64,000 nt of DNA from Lunularia cruciata (lineage: Eukaryota; Streptophyta; Marchantiopsida; Lunulariales; Lunulariaceae): positions 24,864,501 through 24,928,500 of the forward strand of contig OX419761.1 in the NCBI GenBank assembly GCA_948567375.1. Reading direction: 5' to 3'. Below, piece by piece: positions 1 to 10,399 of the stretch. Numbering within the stretch: position 1 is the stretch's first letter; each line of letters begins with the position of its first letter. Below the pieces are notes generated by a model. The model saw only the letters and a list, made by a program, of their open reading frames with translations. It did not search any database and was not told the DNA's origin. The position numbers and the translations under genes are program-made.

Positions 1-2
1 AG

Positions 3-590
3 TCTTTTGGACATCTTTGGGCACTGAAGGTTTTGATCATTCACCAATGCGAGAATCTTCCTATTCTGCCTGTTTCCTTCGGCCATCTCCGTGGGCTGCA
101 CAGACTGGAGATGGAGTTACAGTCTCGGATTTTCACCAAGCTTCCAGACTCGTTTGGACGGCTTAGCGCATTGCAGAATTTGAGGATTATTTCGTGCCAT
201 TTGCAGTCCCTGCCTGAAACTTTTGGAGGGCTTGCCACTCTGGAGAAGTTCAGAATTTCCATGAGTAAGGGAGCGAAGGCGTTGCCGGTGATTCCTGAGT
301 CGTTTGAGCAGCTAATGGCGCTACAAGAGCTGATTGTAGAGGTCCCTCCGAAAGCCGTGCCGATGGATGTTTTGTCCGTGTGGTTGGAGAAACTAGAAGA
401 TATGGGATGGATTTGTACACTGGGTACAGAAGAAGGTACATACGCATTTGCCAAAGTTTCGCGGCACACTCCTTCTGTTTTTGATTTTGCCCATTACATG
501 CACAAGAGACGTGGAGTGGAGTGTGTCTGCGCAACTCCAAGTAACTCGAACAGCAGGCGATCTAGAGAAACAACGGAGGATTCTTTTTGA
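3..590 (+). CDS. Leucine-rich-repeat resistance-type protein, C-terminal end (partial)
   Basis: The reading frame is open from base 3 to the TGA at 588-590, so the gene begins outside the window. I see at least five consecutive LRR units of the plant intracellular type, with recurring motifs such as LPDSFGRLSALQNL and LPETFGGLATLEKF, spaced about 24 residues apart. A roughly 90-residue non-LRR tail follows, ending in a Ser/Arg-rich stretch. This resembles the LRR and post-LRR end of NB-ARC-LRR (often TIR-class) immune receptors of conifers; the nucleotide-binding part is not visible, so the class is inferred. Such proteins sense pathogen effectors in the cytoplasm or nucleus. CpG dinucleotides are retained, unlike in the transposon block. 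It could instead be a simple intracellular LRR protein (PIRL-like). Confidence 0.8.
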   Translation, partial: SFGHLWALKVLIIHQCENLPILPVSFGHLRGLHRLEMELQSRIFTKLPDSFGRLSALQNLRIISCHLQSLPETFGGLATLEKFRISMSKGAKALPVIPESFEQLMALQELIVEVPPKAVPMDVLSVWLEKLEDMGWICTLGTEEGTYAFAKVSRHTPSVFDFAHYMHKRRGVECVCATPSNSNSRRSRETTEDSF

Positions 591-822
591 CTCGAAATGA
601 CCTAATGCTCTGCGGCTTGCAGTCGACTCGATGAAGACTGCTCCATCAGATATCTTTCAAGACAGTCCATGATTCTGGTCAAGCTGATTCCTGAATCAAG
701 TGTGAAGAAGAATGTTTGCTGCCGGTGAGGATGGAGAGACAGGCAAGTTCTACGAGATCCATTTAAATTCTCCATCTTTTGATTCCATTACCCCTCTGAG
801 AGGTTGTGCTGAACTGCTCAAA

Positions 823-1130
823 ACCTGCCCAAGGACGGCGAGCCCATTTGCAAGTTCTGATCTAGGTTCATGGTCGAGCTCAAAGATGAGATGTGCAAAC
901 CATTCTGAGTCTTAAGCCAAGATATCTCATGGCTACTCTGAGCGCAGGCGATACGGCAAATCACTCTGTGCGAGAGACCTGCCCAAGGATGGCAAGCCCA
1001 TTTGCAAGTTCTGATCTGGGTTAATGGTTGAGCTGAAAGATGAGATGTGCAAACCATTTTGAGTCTCAATGGAAGATATCTCGTGGCTACTCTGAGCATC
1101 AAATCAGGGGATGCGTCAAATTACTCTGGA
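823..1130. repeat. Two-copy tandem repeat, 154-bp unit
   Basis: The segment beginning acctgcccaagga at 823 recurs at 977 with a 154-bp offset and continues to about 1,130. The copies differ mainly by scattered transitions. No coding capacity is obvious in either copy. It looks like a simple local duplication downstream of the LRR gene. Confidence 0.85.
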
Positions 1131-1799
1131 CCCACATTCAGGAACATTTGTAAAGATAATCGTCTGTTGAAGGTTTTGTAGGTCCTTAAGGCATTCTAGC
1201 CAAGGATAGTGCTCGTCTCAGGACGCCAGCTTTTGATTGGGCTGACGGTTTTGATTTCGACCTCTTCTATCAAGAGCTTCCATGTCTTATCCACAGTCGT
1301 GGATGACCTTGTACAGTCTGCTCTCTCATTAAGAGTTGAAAGTCCATGTTGAGAGACCCTATTTGACAGGAAAGCATCATCAATCTCTCGGCAGGCTCCA
1401 AAGGTGCATGAATAAAAATAAGCAAAGGACTGACTCTTTGAAGTCCAACTTATCTGTCTGTCCTTTCTTGATAAAATGAGCATGAGGAAATCATTCGGGG
1501 ATTTTAGGGAAATGCTACGGGTGGAAGGTCATTCATTACCATGAAATTTTACAGTTCATCTTGTTCTGACCACAGGCCTGGAAAAGAACAAGTTCATAAT
1601 AATGGTGATGGACATCTCCGACAAATCATAAGAGAGTTATGAACGTGACAATTTACGGAAATGGACTGGAGTGAGTATCGTAAAACATCAAAAACCGACG
1701 CATAAGACGATCTGGGATATCGTTAGGGGCCACCACCCATAACACGATCTACGACATTGCCATGAATTTTATTAAGTACCCTATTGAAATCCCCTCAAT

Positions 1800-1909
1800 T
1801 GTCTCAAGATGTTGAGAGGCTAGCACGAACGTATATTGCATCAATGTGGTCTATTGTCTCAAGACGTTGAGAGGCTAGCAAGAATGCATATTGCATCAAG
1901 GTGGTCCGC
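1800..1909. repeat. Two-copy tandem repeat, 55-bp unit
   Basis: The sequence starting tgtctcaagatgttgagagg at 1,800 is repeated from 1,855 with a few substitutions. Period is 55 bp. No gene overlaps it. Confidence 0.85.
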
Positions 1910-4084
1910 ATTCCACAGAGACTGAATCCAATGTCCAACTGTATCCAGGGGATACTCAACTATCAGTACGGAAACTCCTGCAGAGATGAAGAACGTTGGA
2001 AGAAGCTTTCTGAAAGATCAAATCTGTCGACTGTAATTGATACAAAAGACAACTTTGCTGGCAGTTCTACTCTTTTCGTTCTGCAGTAATGGGTTAGACA
2101 CTGTAGTCACATTCCATCACTTCATTCTGAAAGTAATACAATCGTGTCGAAGTGCTGCGTTTATTTGACACAGAGCTTGGACGGGAAAAGGGCAGGAAGT
2201 TTCACGTCATTCCTCAGCGATGGATAACCCTGGATTCGCGGGCCCCAGAAGGGAGTTTTGTTGACCTGTGACATTCTATACTCACCAGTAGTATCTGCAA
2301 GTAGAATCCTACGATGTTGAATACGGAGAATCCCGTCCGCATGGGGTGGGTGAGTATGAGTTGTATCATAGTTGCTTGAAAAATGGGAACTGTACACTGT
2401 TAATCTGGTTATGAGAAAAAGACCGTCTCTGCTGCAGAATTTTCGACAGATCTTATACATACTAGCTGGACTAACTCTGTAGTGACTTGGGTGCGTAAGT
2501 CCTGAAATTATGTTTGAATTGCACGAAATACTGCTCTTCTCCTCGTCTCTCTGTTCTCACTCCAACTTCACACCTTACTACTTGTTTTCATGTGGTCAAG
2601 GTGTGGTCAAGGATGAGAAGGCCACATTGCTCGGAAAGTCTCATGCCCTTATTAGAAGGATTTCCACCATTGTTCTTTTCTAAGAGCTTGGTCTCAGTTG
2701 TTTCTGCAGCAAGTACCGTGCTGGCTCGTTTCTCTTGTATATCGAATTCGCATGTAACCAAAATGATCAACTTTTTCGCTGTTCTGCGATTAGCATCGAG
2801 ACTATGACAGATGAATAGACTGGAACAAGAGTCGGACGAGTAAAATGTACTGGTTCTGTTTGAATCTTGTCGTAGTCTAATTTAAAACTAAAACTTTTGT
2901 CCCTGCAATATGGAAAATAAGGACTACAGAGAAGAAAAACAGTCCATTGAACCATCGGAGTTATGAGGCCTGTGGCATAATAAACATATCCTCACGAGCG
3001 AGGAAACAATGGTTGTTGGAGTGCTGGCCAGGGGTTTCTACACTTGACCCGGTTTCGGGGAACGCCACAGATTATTATGGACCTTCGGGAATAATTAAAC
3101 CCTTTTATAATTCACATTGTACTCAATTTATTTTATTCAAAATACAGTTCTTTATATATAAGTAGTTGTTATTAGAAGAAAGAAATCATAACGCGTAGCT
3201 ATACATTATCATGAGTTTAATGACAGGTGGAATTTTTGATGCCAATAGGAAAGAAAAAATACTACAAATTGTGAGAGACACTATTGTGATTTATATCACC
3301 ACTATATTTAAGAGACAGTTTTTGATAACATGCTTCCTAGTATCTATCCACATTGGAAATATGGTAATGATTATTTTCTCTACATGAGAGCGTTGACATT
3401 ATGATAATGCTTTATATTTTTCTCTACGTGAGAACGTTGAGCTGTAAATGTGGAGAGTGGTTTCCATAGAATGTTTCCATGAATAGATAATCCTTGGTGC
3501 ATTTTGATCCTAAGCCGCGATTTTGTTTCGTTAGATTTATCGAATTAAGGAAGTAAGTTGGGTCACTGACAGAATCAGTTGGGTTTCATTTCGAGGGCCA
3601 GTCTTGGAAACAAAAGGCTTCAAGAGTGAATTCCAGCACAGCTCGCGAGTGAGGAATTGAGTGAAGGATTTCCCAAACATTCTGAACCACTTGACTGGTC
3701 TCATTTCCCCGCATTGTAGATTTTATACTTCGCCTTCGTAACTTCTTAAGGGATCTCTGAAAGTCTTAGTATGCAATTGTTGCACGGATAAGAAAGAAAG
3801 TTCATGCATCAGTTGATAGAATGCAAAAACCGCCCGTCTGCTTTTTGAACTTGTAAGTTAATGACATAGCTCTTTGATCAGTTTTTGAAGATTTTGGGCG
3901 ACATCATGTGATTCGGAGTAGGCTATCAGCTTCGTAGAAGCTCCTGGGATTTGTCTTTTTCTGGTTTGAAACTCATGCTCCATAGCCAGACTGCCCAAAA
4001 CCTATGCATTATAAGTTGAGAGGTAAGAGCTCTTTCCGAGAGATGGCGTGAATCCGGAAAGTCCATCATCTGGTGTCGATTATC

Positions 4085-4739
4085 ATCTTACAGGGCTAAA
4101 TTACGCAGGGCCTCCGCAACTCCCTCCTGAAACTCGAGACTCCCTCCCCGCACCTAGTAGAAAGAGAGAGCGTGAGAAGTTTTGGGATACTCGCTGAACT
4201 TCATGAAGCGAATTTCCTTCTGACTACTGGGGTCAAGTGTCATACGATCTAAGATGCTGGCGACATGCCCGAGGAACACCCAGCTCTTATCAGCAAACAA
4301 GATATCTACTAAGATGTTGAGAAATTCGGGATCTCCATAATTTGAAGTTGATTTGTCTCATTCCTAGCTAAAGTACGCAAAGTTAACACCACTCCCACTT
4401 GAAATGCAGGACTCCCTTCGCCTTGTTGGGATAATCTGACGAGCTTCGAGATGCTCTTCATAGCTTTCATTGTCCAATGCCACATTACTCAAGGTGCCAG
4501 CAATGCTCTAGGAACACAGAGCTCTTTCCAGCAGACAAGGAATCCACCAACCCTCCGAGAGCATCTCCATCTGCAAACTTCGTCTGCAATCTGAGTTACA
4601 TTCGACTCGTCCCAAGATAAACTTTGCAAAGCTAAAAGCACTGCCCTTGCACGGAAACACTCTAATTCCGATGCAGAAATTTTGACTTACTCTACGGTAT
4701 TTCTTCGATGTGAGCTGCCAGAGTAACTAAGGTGTATCC
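4085..4739 (-). pseudogene. Armadillo-repeat protein relic, segment left of the copia insertion
   Basis: Read on the minus strand, short frames joined by frameshifts give ARM-repeat text: GDALGGLVDSLSAGKSSVFLEH, TLSNVALDNES, FLNILVDILFADKSWVFLG and EFQEGVAEALRNLAL. The pattern (a helix with LL..L..G..S, then a helix with L.NLA.D, about 42 residues per unit) fits plant ARM-repeat proteins, which bind partner proteins through a superhelix. Stops and frameshifts show it is dead. The frame continues on the far side of the copia element at 9,487, where QALVDILFIRQNSLFLESIR runs directly into YTLVTLAAHIEEIP here, so one ARM unit was cut by the insertion. CpGs are retained on this side. Confidence 0.7.
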
Positions 4740-4993
4740 TGTAGATCTTGTGGCTTTCTAGTTCATGATTGCTGCAATTTCAGTTCGCAAGTGACTTCCT
4801 GACTTCAGTCAGACAGCTCTTCGTTTCTGATTACATCAGTTGAGTACCTAGCCTGCGTCCGATCTTATATATTGGATCTTGGCCTATGAATTACATTCAT
4901 TCATGATAAGGAAGCACTACCGAATGTCGGAGCTCCATCTGCTTTAGTCATTAGCCTGCATGCACATATTCTCGCATCTGCTCGTTTTAAACA
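4740..4993 (+). repeat. copia-1 5' LTR
   Basis: Starts TG, ends CA, 254 bp, matching the 3' LTR in length and order. It retains eight CpG sites at positions where the 3' LTR has TpG or CpA. A weak primer-binding-like stretch, ggttatgagcccac, follows directly at 4,994 and recalls the initiator-Met tRNA complement typical of copia. Confidence 0.92.
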
Positions 4994-5090
4994 GGTTATG
5001 AGCCCACAGGACTGACATTCAATCTCTACTAATTTGATTCTCTGTTCGGTAGAATCAGTTGTTTATCAAATAAGATGAATTCTTATTCAG

Positions 5091-6045
5091 AGATCAGCAA
5101 TATCAAGAGACCAACTAGTGATAATTATCTTTGGAATAAGCGGATCAAAACCACCTTGAAATTGAAAGGTGCAGGGTAGTATGTCAAGAATGGCATAGTA
5201 AAGCCAAGAGATGATACTAGGAGATGAGAAGGATGATGAGAAAGAGCTCTCCAAATGGGAGACAATGGATCAACTAGCTTGAGGACTGATCCAGATGTCA
5301 ATTGAAGATGACAAGCTTCAACACATCAGTCACTCTCAAAGGTCATCAGATTCATGGGAAGCTCTTCAGTCCATCCATGCTGGAAATAGTATAGAAAGAC
5401 AGAATGGACTTGAGTATGTTTTTCATTCTTTGGCATACACATCTGGACAGATGATTGGTCATATAAACTACGTGATCAAATTGGTGGATCAAATTGGTGG
5501 AGCAAATGAGAGATCTTTGTATCAAGCGCAAAGAGTCATAGTTTGTTACTAGACTTCTACTTGGTAGCTTGCAGAAATCTTCTTTTTGGAGGGTGTGGCG
5601 AGAAGTTTGAGTTGGAGAGATAATCTTTCCTTTGCAATTTTAAAAGACAATTACTTATAGTTGAGCAGGACTTTGATTGTCCTACTCGGATCATGTTACA
5701 AGGGACCAGGGGCGAACAAGTGATGATAGTGAGTACGAAGCACGATCATGATCAGGCTAAGCTTGTTAGTTTGCAATGAAAGTATTTCAACGGATTCTGG
5801 AGTCTGTAACTACTGCAAAGAGTTTGGCCACAAAAAGGAAGAATGGGAGAAAAGAGCAAAAGCCAACCAATGAGCAAGAGAGAAAGATGAAAATTACAAA
5901 TCTCAGTAAGGGAGAGAGTTCCAATAAACCAATATTCTTGCAAGAATCTGCGTTTGTAACTCTCCATATTGACGACAGATGCAATAATTGGTTTATTGAA
6001 TCGGGAGCAGTTTCACATGTGACATTTGATGGGAGAAATTTGTAA
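5091..6045 (+). pseudogene. copia-1 gag, zinc knuckle and aspartic protease relic
   Basis: From about 5,091 the text NSYSEISNIKRPTSDNYLWN resembles the start of copia gag. At 5,295-5,552 an open frame gives DDKLQHISHSQRSSDSWEAL, typical of the copia gag core. Near 5,808 a CCHC knuckle reads CNYCKEFGHKKEEW, with the last Cys replaced by Trp. At 5,980-6,030 the protease site reads WFIESGAVSHVT, corresponding to the usual WxxDSG(A/C)S.H; the catalytic Asp is Glu. Several frames are needed, so it is non-functional. Confidence 0.85.
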
Positions 6046-6121
6046 TTTCTCAGGTTCTTTGTAATCCCATGCTAATTGGATACCTCCAATTAGCATATTC
6101 ACCACTAAAGGAGATATTTTC

Positions 6122-7233
6122 ATGGCTATAGGAAGAGATGATGTCAAACTAATACTCGGATCTGCCAATTTGAACTGGACTATCATCGTCAAAGATGTTC
6201 TATACTTCAATGATGCATGTACTAACTTACTTAGCATAAGTAAAGTTGTAGCGTCTGATCATACAATTTGTTTTGAAGACAAGGCTTGCTATATTATTGA
6301 CTCCCTTGGATGTATTATTGCACAAGCAGATTTAGATAGGAGATTGTATCATCTTCAACTAGATGATATTGAGATAGCTCTTCTTGGAGGAATAAGTCTA
6401 TATCATTACCTCTCATGGTTTGGTATGAGAGGCTTGGAGACTTGAATATGAATAGCATCAAACAATTGGCATCTAGTGCAAGGAGTAAAATTTACTTGAG
6501 ACCAAGGTCAATTGCTAAAGAACCATTTTTAATATCAACAACCAATTCAAGTCATCCTTTGCAACTAATACACTTTGATATATGTGGTCTAATCAACATT
6601 CTTTCAATTGAGAACTCAAGGTATGTCTTCACTTTCATTGACCATTACACTAGGAGAATTTGGGTGTATAGATTGGAAAACAAAACAAGTGGAATAGTGT
6701 TGTTGGTGTTTCAAGGATTCAAGTCTCTTAATCAAAATCAATCAAGGAGGACTAAGATTTAAGGATAAATAATAGAGGTGAATACAAAAATAAGTAGATG
6801 AATCCAATTTGATGTGCCAACAGTATCATACATCAAAATACGGGTCCCTTACTCTCTAAAAAAATATGGTGTTGCAAAGCAAGCAAATCAAACACTTTTT
6901 GAAGGAGCCAAATCAGTGCTTTATGGATAGAATTTTTAAAATCACTATGGCTGAAGTTGTGCATACAATGACCTATTTATGCAATAGATCTCCAAAAAGA
7001 GCACTCAATGGTAAAACACTTAAGGAACTATGGGCAAGGGGAACCATAAAATTATCTCATCTAAGGGTTTTTGGTGCAATAGCCTATGTACATATCCAAG
7101 ACAACAAAAGAAAAAAATGGATCCAAAGTCTTTAAATTGTATACACATTGGCTATTATGAAGATAATTGTGGTTATAGGCTTTTTGATCCTTCTACTCAT
7201 AAAATGGTAAAGAGTAAAGATGTTGTTTTTTAA
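6122..7233 (+). pseudogene. copia-1 integrase relic
   Basis: At 6,122-6,445 the post-protease segment contains NWTIIVKDVLYF and NLLSISKV, the copia spacer preceding GAG_pre-integrase. WYERLGDLNMNSIKQL is the pre-integrase zinc-binding region with its His residues lost. LQLIHFDICGLI and YVFTFIDHYTRRIWVY are the integrase core; PKRALNGKTLKELWARG and HLRVFGAIAYVHI are its C-terminal part, ending about 7,233. Strong family match, but frameshifts and stops divide it into at least four pieces. Confidence 0.85.
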
Positions 7234-7679
7234 AAAGATCCTATTTCCTCCTCCACCATGAAACAACACCATCTATCTATTCAAAAATCTTTCATGAGTT
7301 TGACTCTATAATATAAATAATGCCTACCTTTGTTCTTATTCCCTCAACTTTTCCAAGTGCACCTAGCTCTTCCACTACTATACCTATCTTGATTGCTATC
7401 CATCTCATCTTCACCCCCATTACAAGAGTAAAATCAAGTGAAACTTCTCTATATGAGAATTCATAGGCAATTGCTTCTAGCTCAATATAACCTTTATTAG
7501 ATGATTTCCTACCTCATTCACAATCAAGGGTACTTATATGGCTACAATCTCATTTTAAATTACTATGCATGGGTTACTCATACATAATTTGAGGATAATA
7601 TATCATCCCTTGATCAAGGTATTGAAACCGTTGAGACTAAATCTATGCTAGATAGTGATTTTGATCTTTGGAAGCCAAG

Positions 7680-9210
7680 GTCCTATGATGAAGCTCTACA
7701 TTGTTTGGAATCTAGGTAATTGAAAGTGGAAATTGCAAAGGAGCTAAAGCCACACTAAGATAATCATATTTGGGATGTGGTAGAATTACCACCTCAACAA
7801 AAAGTAATCAATAGTAGATGTGTCCTCAAGGTTAAGCGTTATTTATAGAAGCATCTGGCAATTTAAAGGATGTTAAGTAGCAAGAGATCATCATCAATAG
7901 TATGGAATTGACTATAAAAAATCATTCTCTTTTGTGGTTAAGCTCACTAATATATGCACTTTGTTCCTTGTTATGCATTACTAGTTGTTATTACTACAAT
8001 TGGATGTTGACATAACATACCTTAATGACATAATAGCACAACAAGTGTATATGACAATACCTTTAGTATATATGTGTTATGAGAAAAAAATTCAAACAAC
8101 TAGTGTGTCATCCAAGGAATGTTATGGTCTTCATCAATTAGGAAGATGTTGGTGGCTATGATTAGATGCTTTTCTCATAAAACTTGGATTTTTTGGTCAA
8201 GAGCAAATGTTTGCTTGTACGCAAGTTCAACAAGTCCCAATATAGTTATCATACTAATTTATGTTGATGATTTTATCCCTAGTAGTGCATTCCAATTATA
8301 ATAGGACCTGCTTGTGTCACAACTAAAGCAAGAGTTCAAGATGAAAGGACCATCATTGTTAGAATTGTGTCTTGGGATGAAGATAAAGATTGATTATGAT
8401 GCGGATTACATTGCATTGGATGAACAAAGGTATCTAGAGAGCATATTGGAGCAATCAAATTCTCAAAGTTGCATTGCAATTGTTTTACCAATCAATATCA
8501 ATCTCAAGGTGAATAAAGAAGGGTTCTTGAATAACACAATTGAGCATCATCCTATTGAAGTACAAGCATATACAAAACTAGTAGGGATGGTCATGTACGT
8601 AATGTGGTTAACTCACCCAAATTTAGTATTTGCAATTAGTTTTGTAGGTCAACTTTGCTTAGCTCCTACCTTGGACCATCTTGCCATGATTAGCAAATTT
8701 TCAAGTATCTCTTGAGAACACAAGAGTACAAATTGTCCCTTCAACAAATTGATAATGCAATCATTCATGGATATCATTTGGGCATCTAATCATATAAATA
8801 GATGGTCAATAACAAATTTTCTTTCACAATTGGATTTGGAATATCAATTAGAGTAGTTGGCGTCAGAAAACCATAGCTATTTCTACAACAAAAGTGGAAT
8901 ATCAAGTGATTACCACAAGGGAAGCAATTTAGTTGTGCAAACTTCTTAAAGATTTTCATGCGAGTGAATTATTTTAGGCCAATTGTGATATATGAAGATA
9001 ATAAAGGCTCTTTGGACATGGTTAAGAATCTTATCAATCATTCTAAAAGCAAATACATAGCCGTTGAACATCATTTCTTTTGTGAATGATATGATTTAGG
9101 ATGTCTATCAATCAAATAGATAGCTTCTTTAGAAAATCGTGCTAATGTGCTAACCAAAGGACTTATGCATTTGAAACATGATTATTGCATCAAGAAGTTG
9201 GAACTTCAAT
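7680..9210 (+). pseudogene. copia-1 reverse transcriptase and RNase H relic
   Basis: The RT start is near 7,790 (VINSRCVLKVK). The catalytic box ILIYVDDFI lies at about 8,258-8,285, keeping YVDD. The open frame at 8,314-8,715 (QEFKMKGPSLLELCLGMKI, then VGMVMYVMWLTHPNLVFAISFV) is the thumb and connection typical of copia. RNase H follows to about 9,210, with SKYIAVEHHFF matching the conserved K.I....H.. block. Multiple stops show decay. Confidence 0.85.
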
Positions 9211-9232
9211 AGAACCATGAAGTATGGAGAGA

Positions 9233-9486
9233 TGTAGATCTTGTGACCTTCCAATTCATGATTGTTGTCATTTCAGATTGCAAGTAACTTTTTGTTCTTT
9301 CAATTTGAAAGCTCTTGGTTTTTTATTATATAAATGAATACATAGCTTGCATCCAACCTTATATATTGGATCTTGGATAATGAATTGTATGCATTCATCA
9401 TAAGGAAGCACTACTAAATATTGGAGCTTTTTCTGCTTTAGTCTTTACTTTTATGTGTATATTCTTGCATTTTCTTGTTTTCAACA
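9233..9486 (+). repeat. copia-1 3' LTR
   Basis: 254 bp, same ends as the 5' LTR, preceded by a purine-rich stretch (agtatggagaga). It has no CpG at all; every CpG of the 5' LTR appears here as a TpG or CpA derivative or is otherwise lost. Confidence 0.92.
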
Positions 9487-9951
9487 TATCTAATGCTTTC
9501 AAGAAATAGAGAGTTTTGTCTAATAAACAAGATATCCACCAAAGCTTGAAAACCACTTAAAAAATTTGAGGTATGGTTGGCTCATTCAAGCTACATTGCA
9601 CAAAGCCAACACCGCTACCTCTTAGAAGACATCACTCAGATTCCCATGTAGATATGGTGTTAGGAGCTTTGAGATACTCCTTAAAATTTCTCTTATTCTT
9701 ATATGCACTTCAAACTCAAGTGCTACATCAAATAAGGTGTTCAAGATGTGTTTAACAAAAATAATGCTCTTCTTGGCTATAAAGAAAGCCACCAATGCTT
9801 CTATAGTATGCATAAAGTCCATAATGATAAATCCTACAAAGTTAAAACAACTAAAATTTTCAACAACATCAATTTCATCCTTTGCAAGAAGAAATGATGT
9901 ATGGAAAAATGTCATGAAATTGGTGAAAATTTTCATATTGGTAAAGTACAA
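9487..9951 (-). pseudogene. Armadillo-repeat relic, segment right of the copia insertion
   Basis: On the minus strand the frame contains ILRSISKLLTPYLHGNLSDV and, in another frame, QALVDILFIRQNSLFLES; both are ARM helices. It stops at the exact 3' edge of copia-1 and resumes at 4,739. It is AT-rich with one CpG, unlike its other half at 4,085-4,739, although both were once one exon. The upstream (higher-coordinate) limit near 9,951 is uncertain. Confidence 0.65.
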
Positions 9952-10399
9952 GGAGCACTAGAAGATACTCAAAGCACTTCTTTTGACTTTTTTTAATTAT
10001 AGATCTAGTCAAATGAAATGAGAGATGTATTACATGTAGGCTAGTATGCAAGTTCTGAATTTTTGGGACACTTGTACATGCTACTGTCTCTCTAGATTGT
10101 TCCTCTCATATCCTTGCCACTTAACTCTTTTTGACTATGCCACTAGCATCTTGATCAAATTTTTTAGATTGGGATTAAAAGGTAAGAAGTTCATATGAGG
10201 ACTAGGTGGTTTGTGCAAACCCTTATTGTTGTTACTATAAGGTAGTATTTATAGAAACTTCAACTCTCACTGAAATCCAATCTCAATATTCCTAGTCATT
10301 GAAAAAATGAAAGTAATCTAAATAAACTTCTAAAATTATGAAAATTATTTATTAAAGCTTTTGTAAATATATATAAAATGTCATTTTTTGTCTTCTTAG
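9952..10399. other. Non-coding stretch, possible 3' LTR area of the minus-strand copia
   Basis: No gene seen. On the minus strand a TATA-like ctataaatacta lies near 10,242-10,253 downstream of the RNase H relic, as expected of an LTR, but no second copy was found to prove it. Confidence 0.25.

Larger units (their letters stand above)
591..4084. other. Intergenic or 3' flanking DNA without a recognisable gene
   Basis: About 3.5 kb after the LRR stop codon holds only short chance ORFs with no family resemblance. It contains two local tandem duplications (listed separately). Base composition is mixed and CpG sites are common, as in the flanking genic DNA and unlike the transposon block to the right. 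Introns or untranslated exons of the LRR gene could lie here, but I see no clear splice pattern. Confidence 0.5.
4740..9486 (+). mobile_element. Complete but dead Ty1-copia LTR retrotransposon (copia-1)
   Basis: Both LTRs are exactly 254 bp (4,740-4,993 and 9,233-9,486), begin TGTAGATCTTGTG and end AACA. Flanking 5-mers are tatcc (4,735-4,739) and tatct (9,487-9,491), a target duplication with one change. Between them lie gag, zinc knuckle, protease, integrase, RT and RNase H in copia order, all broken by stops and frameshifts. The LTRs are roughly three-quarters identical by eye, so insertion is old. It sits inside an ARM-repeat pseudogene in the opposite orientation. The 5' LTR keeps 8 CpGs, the 3' LTR none. 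Confidence 0.92.
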
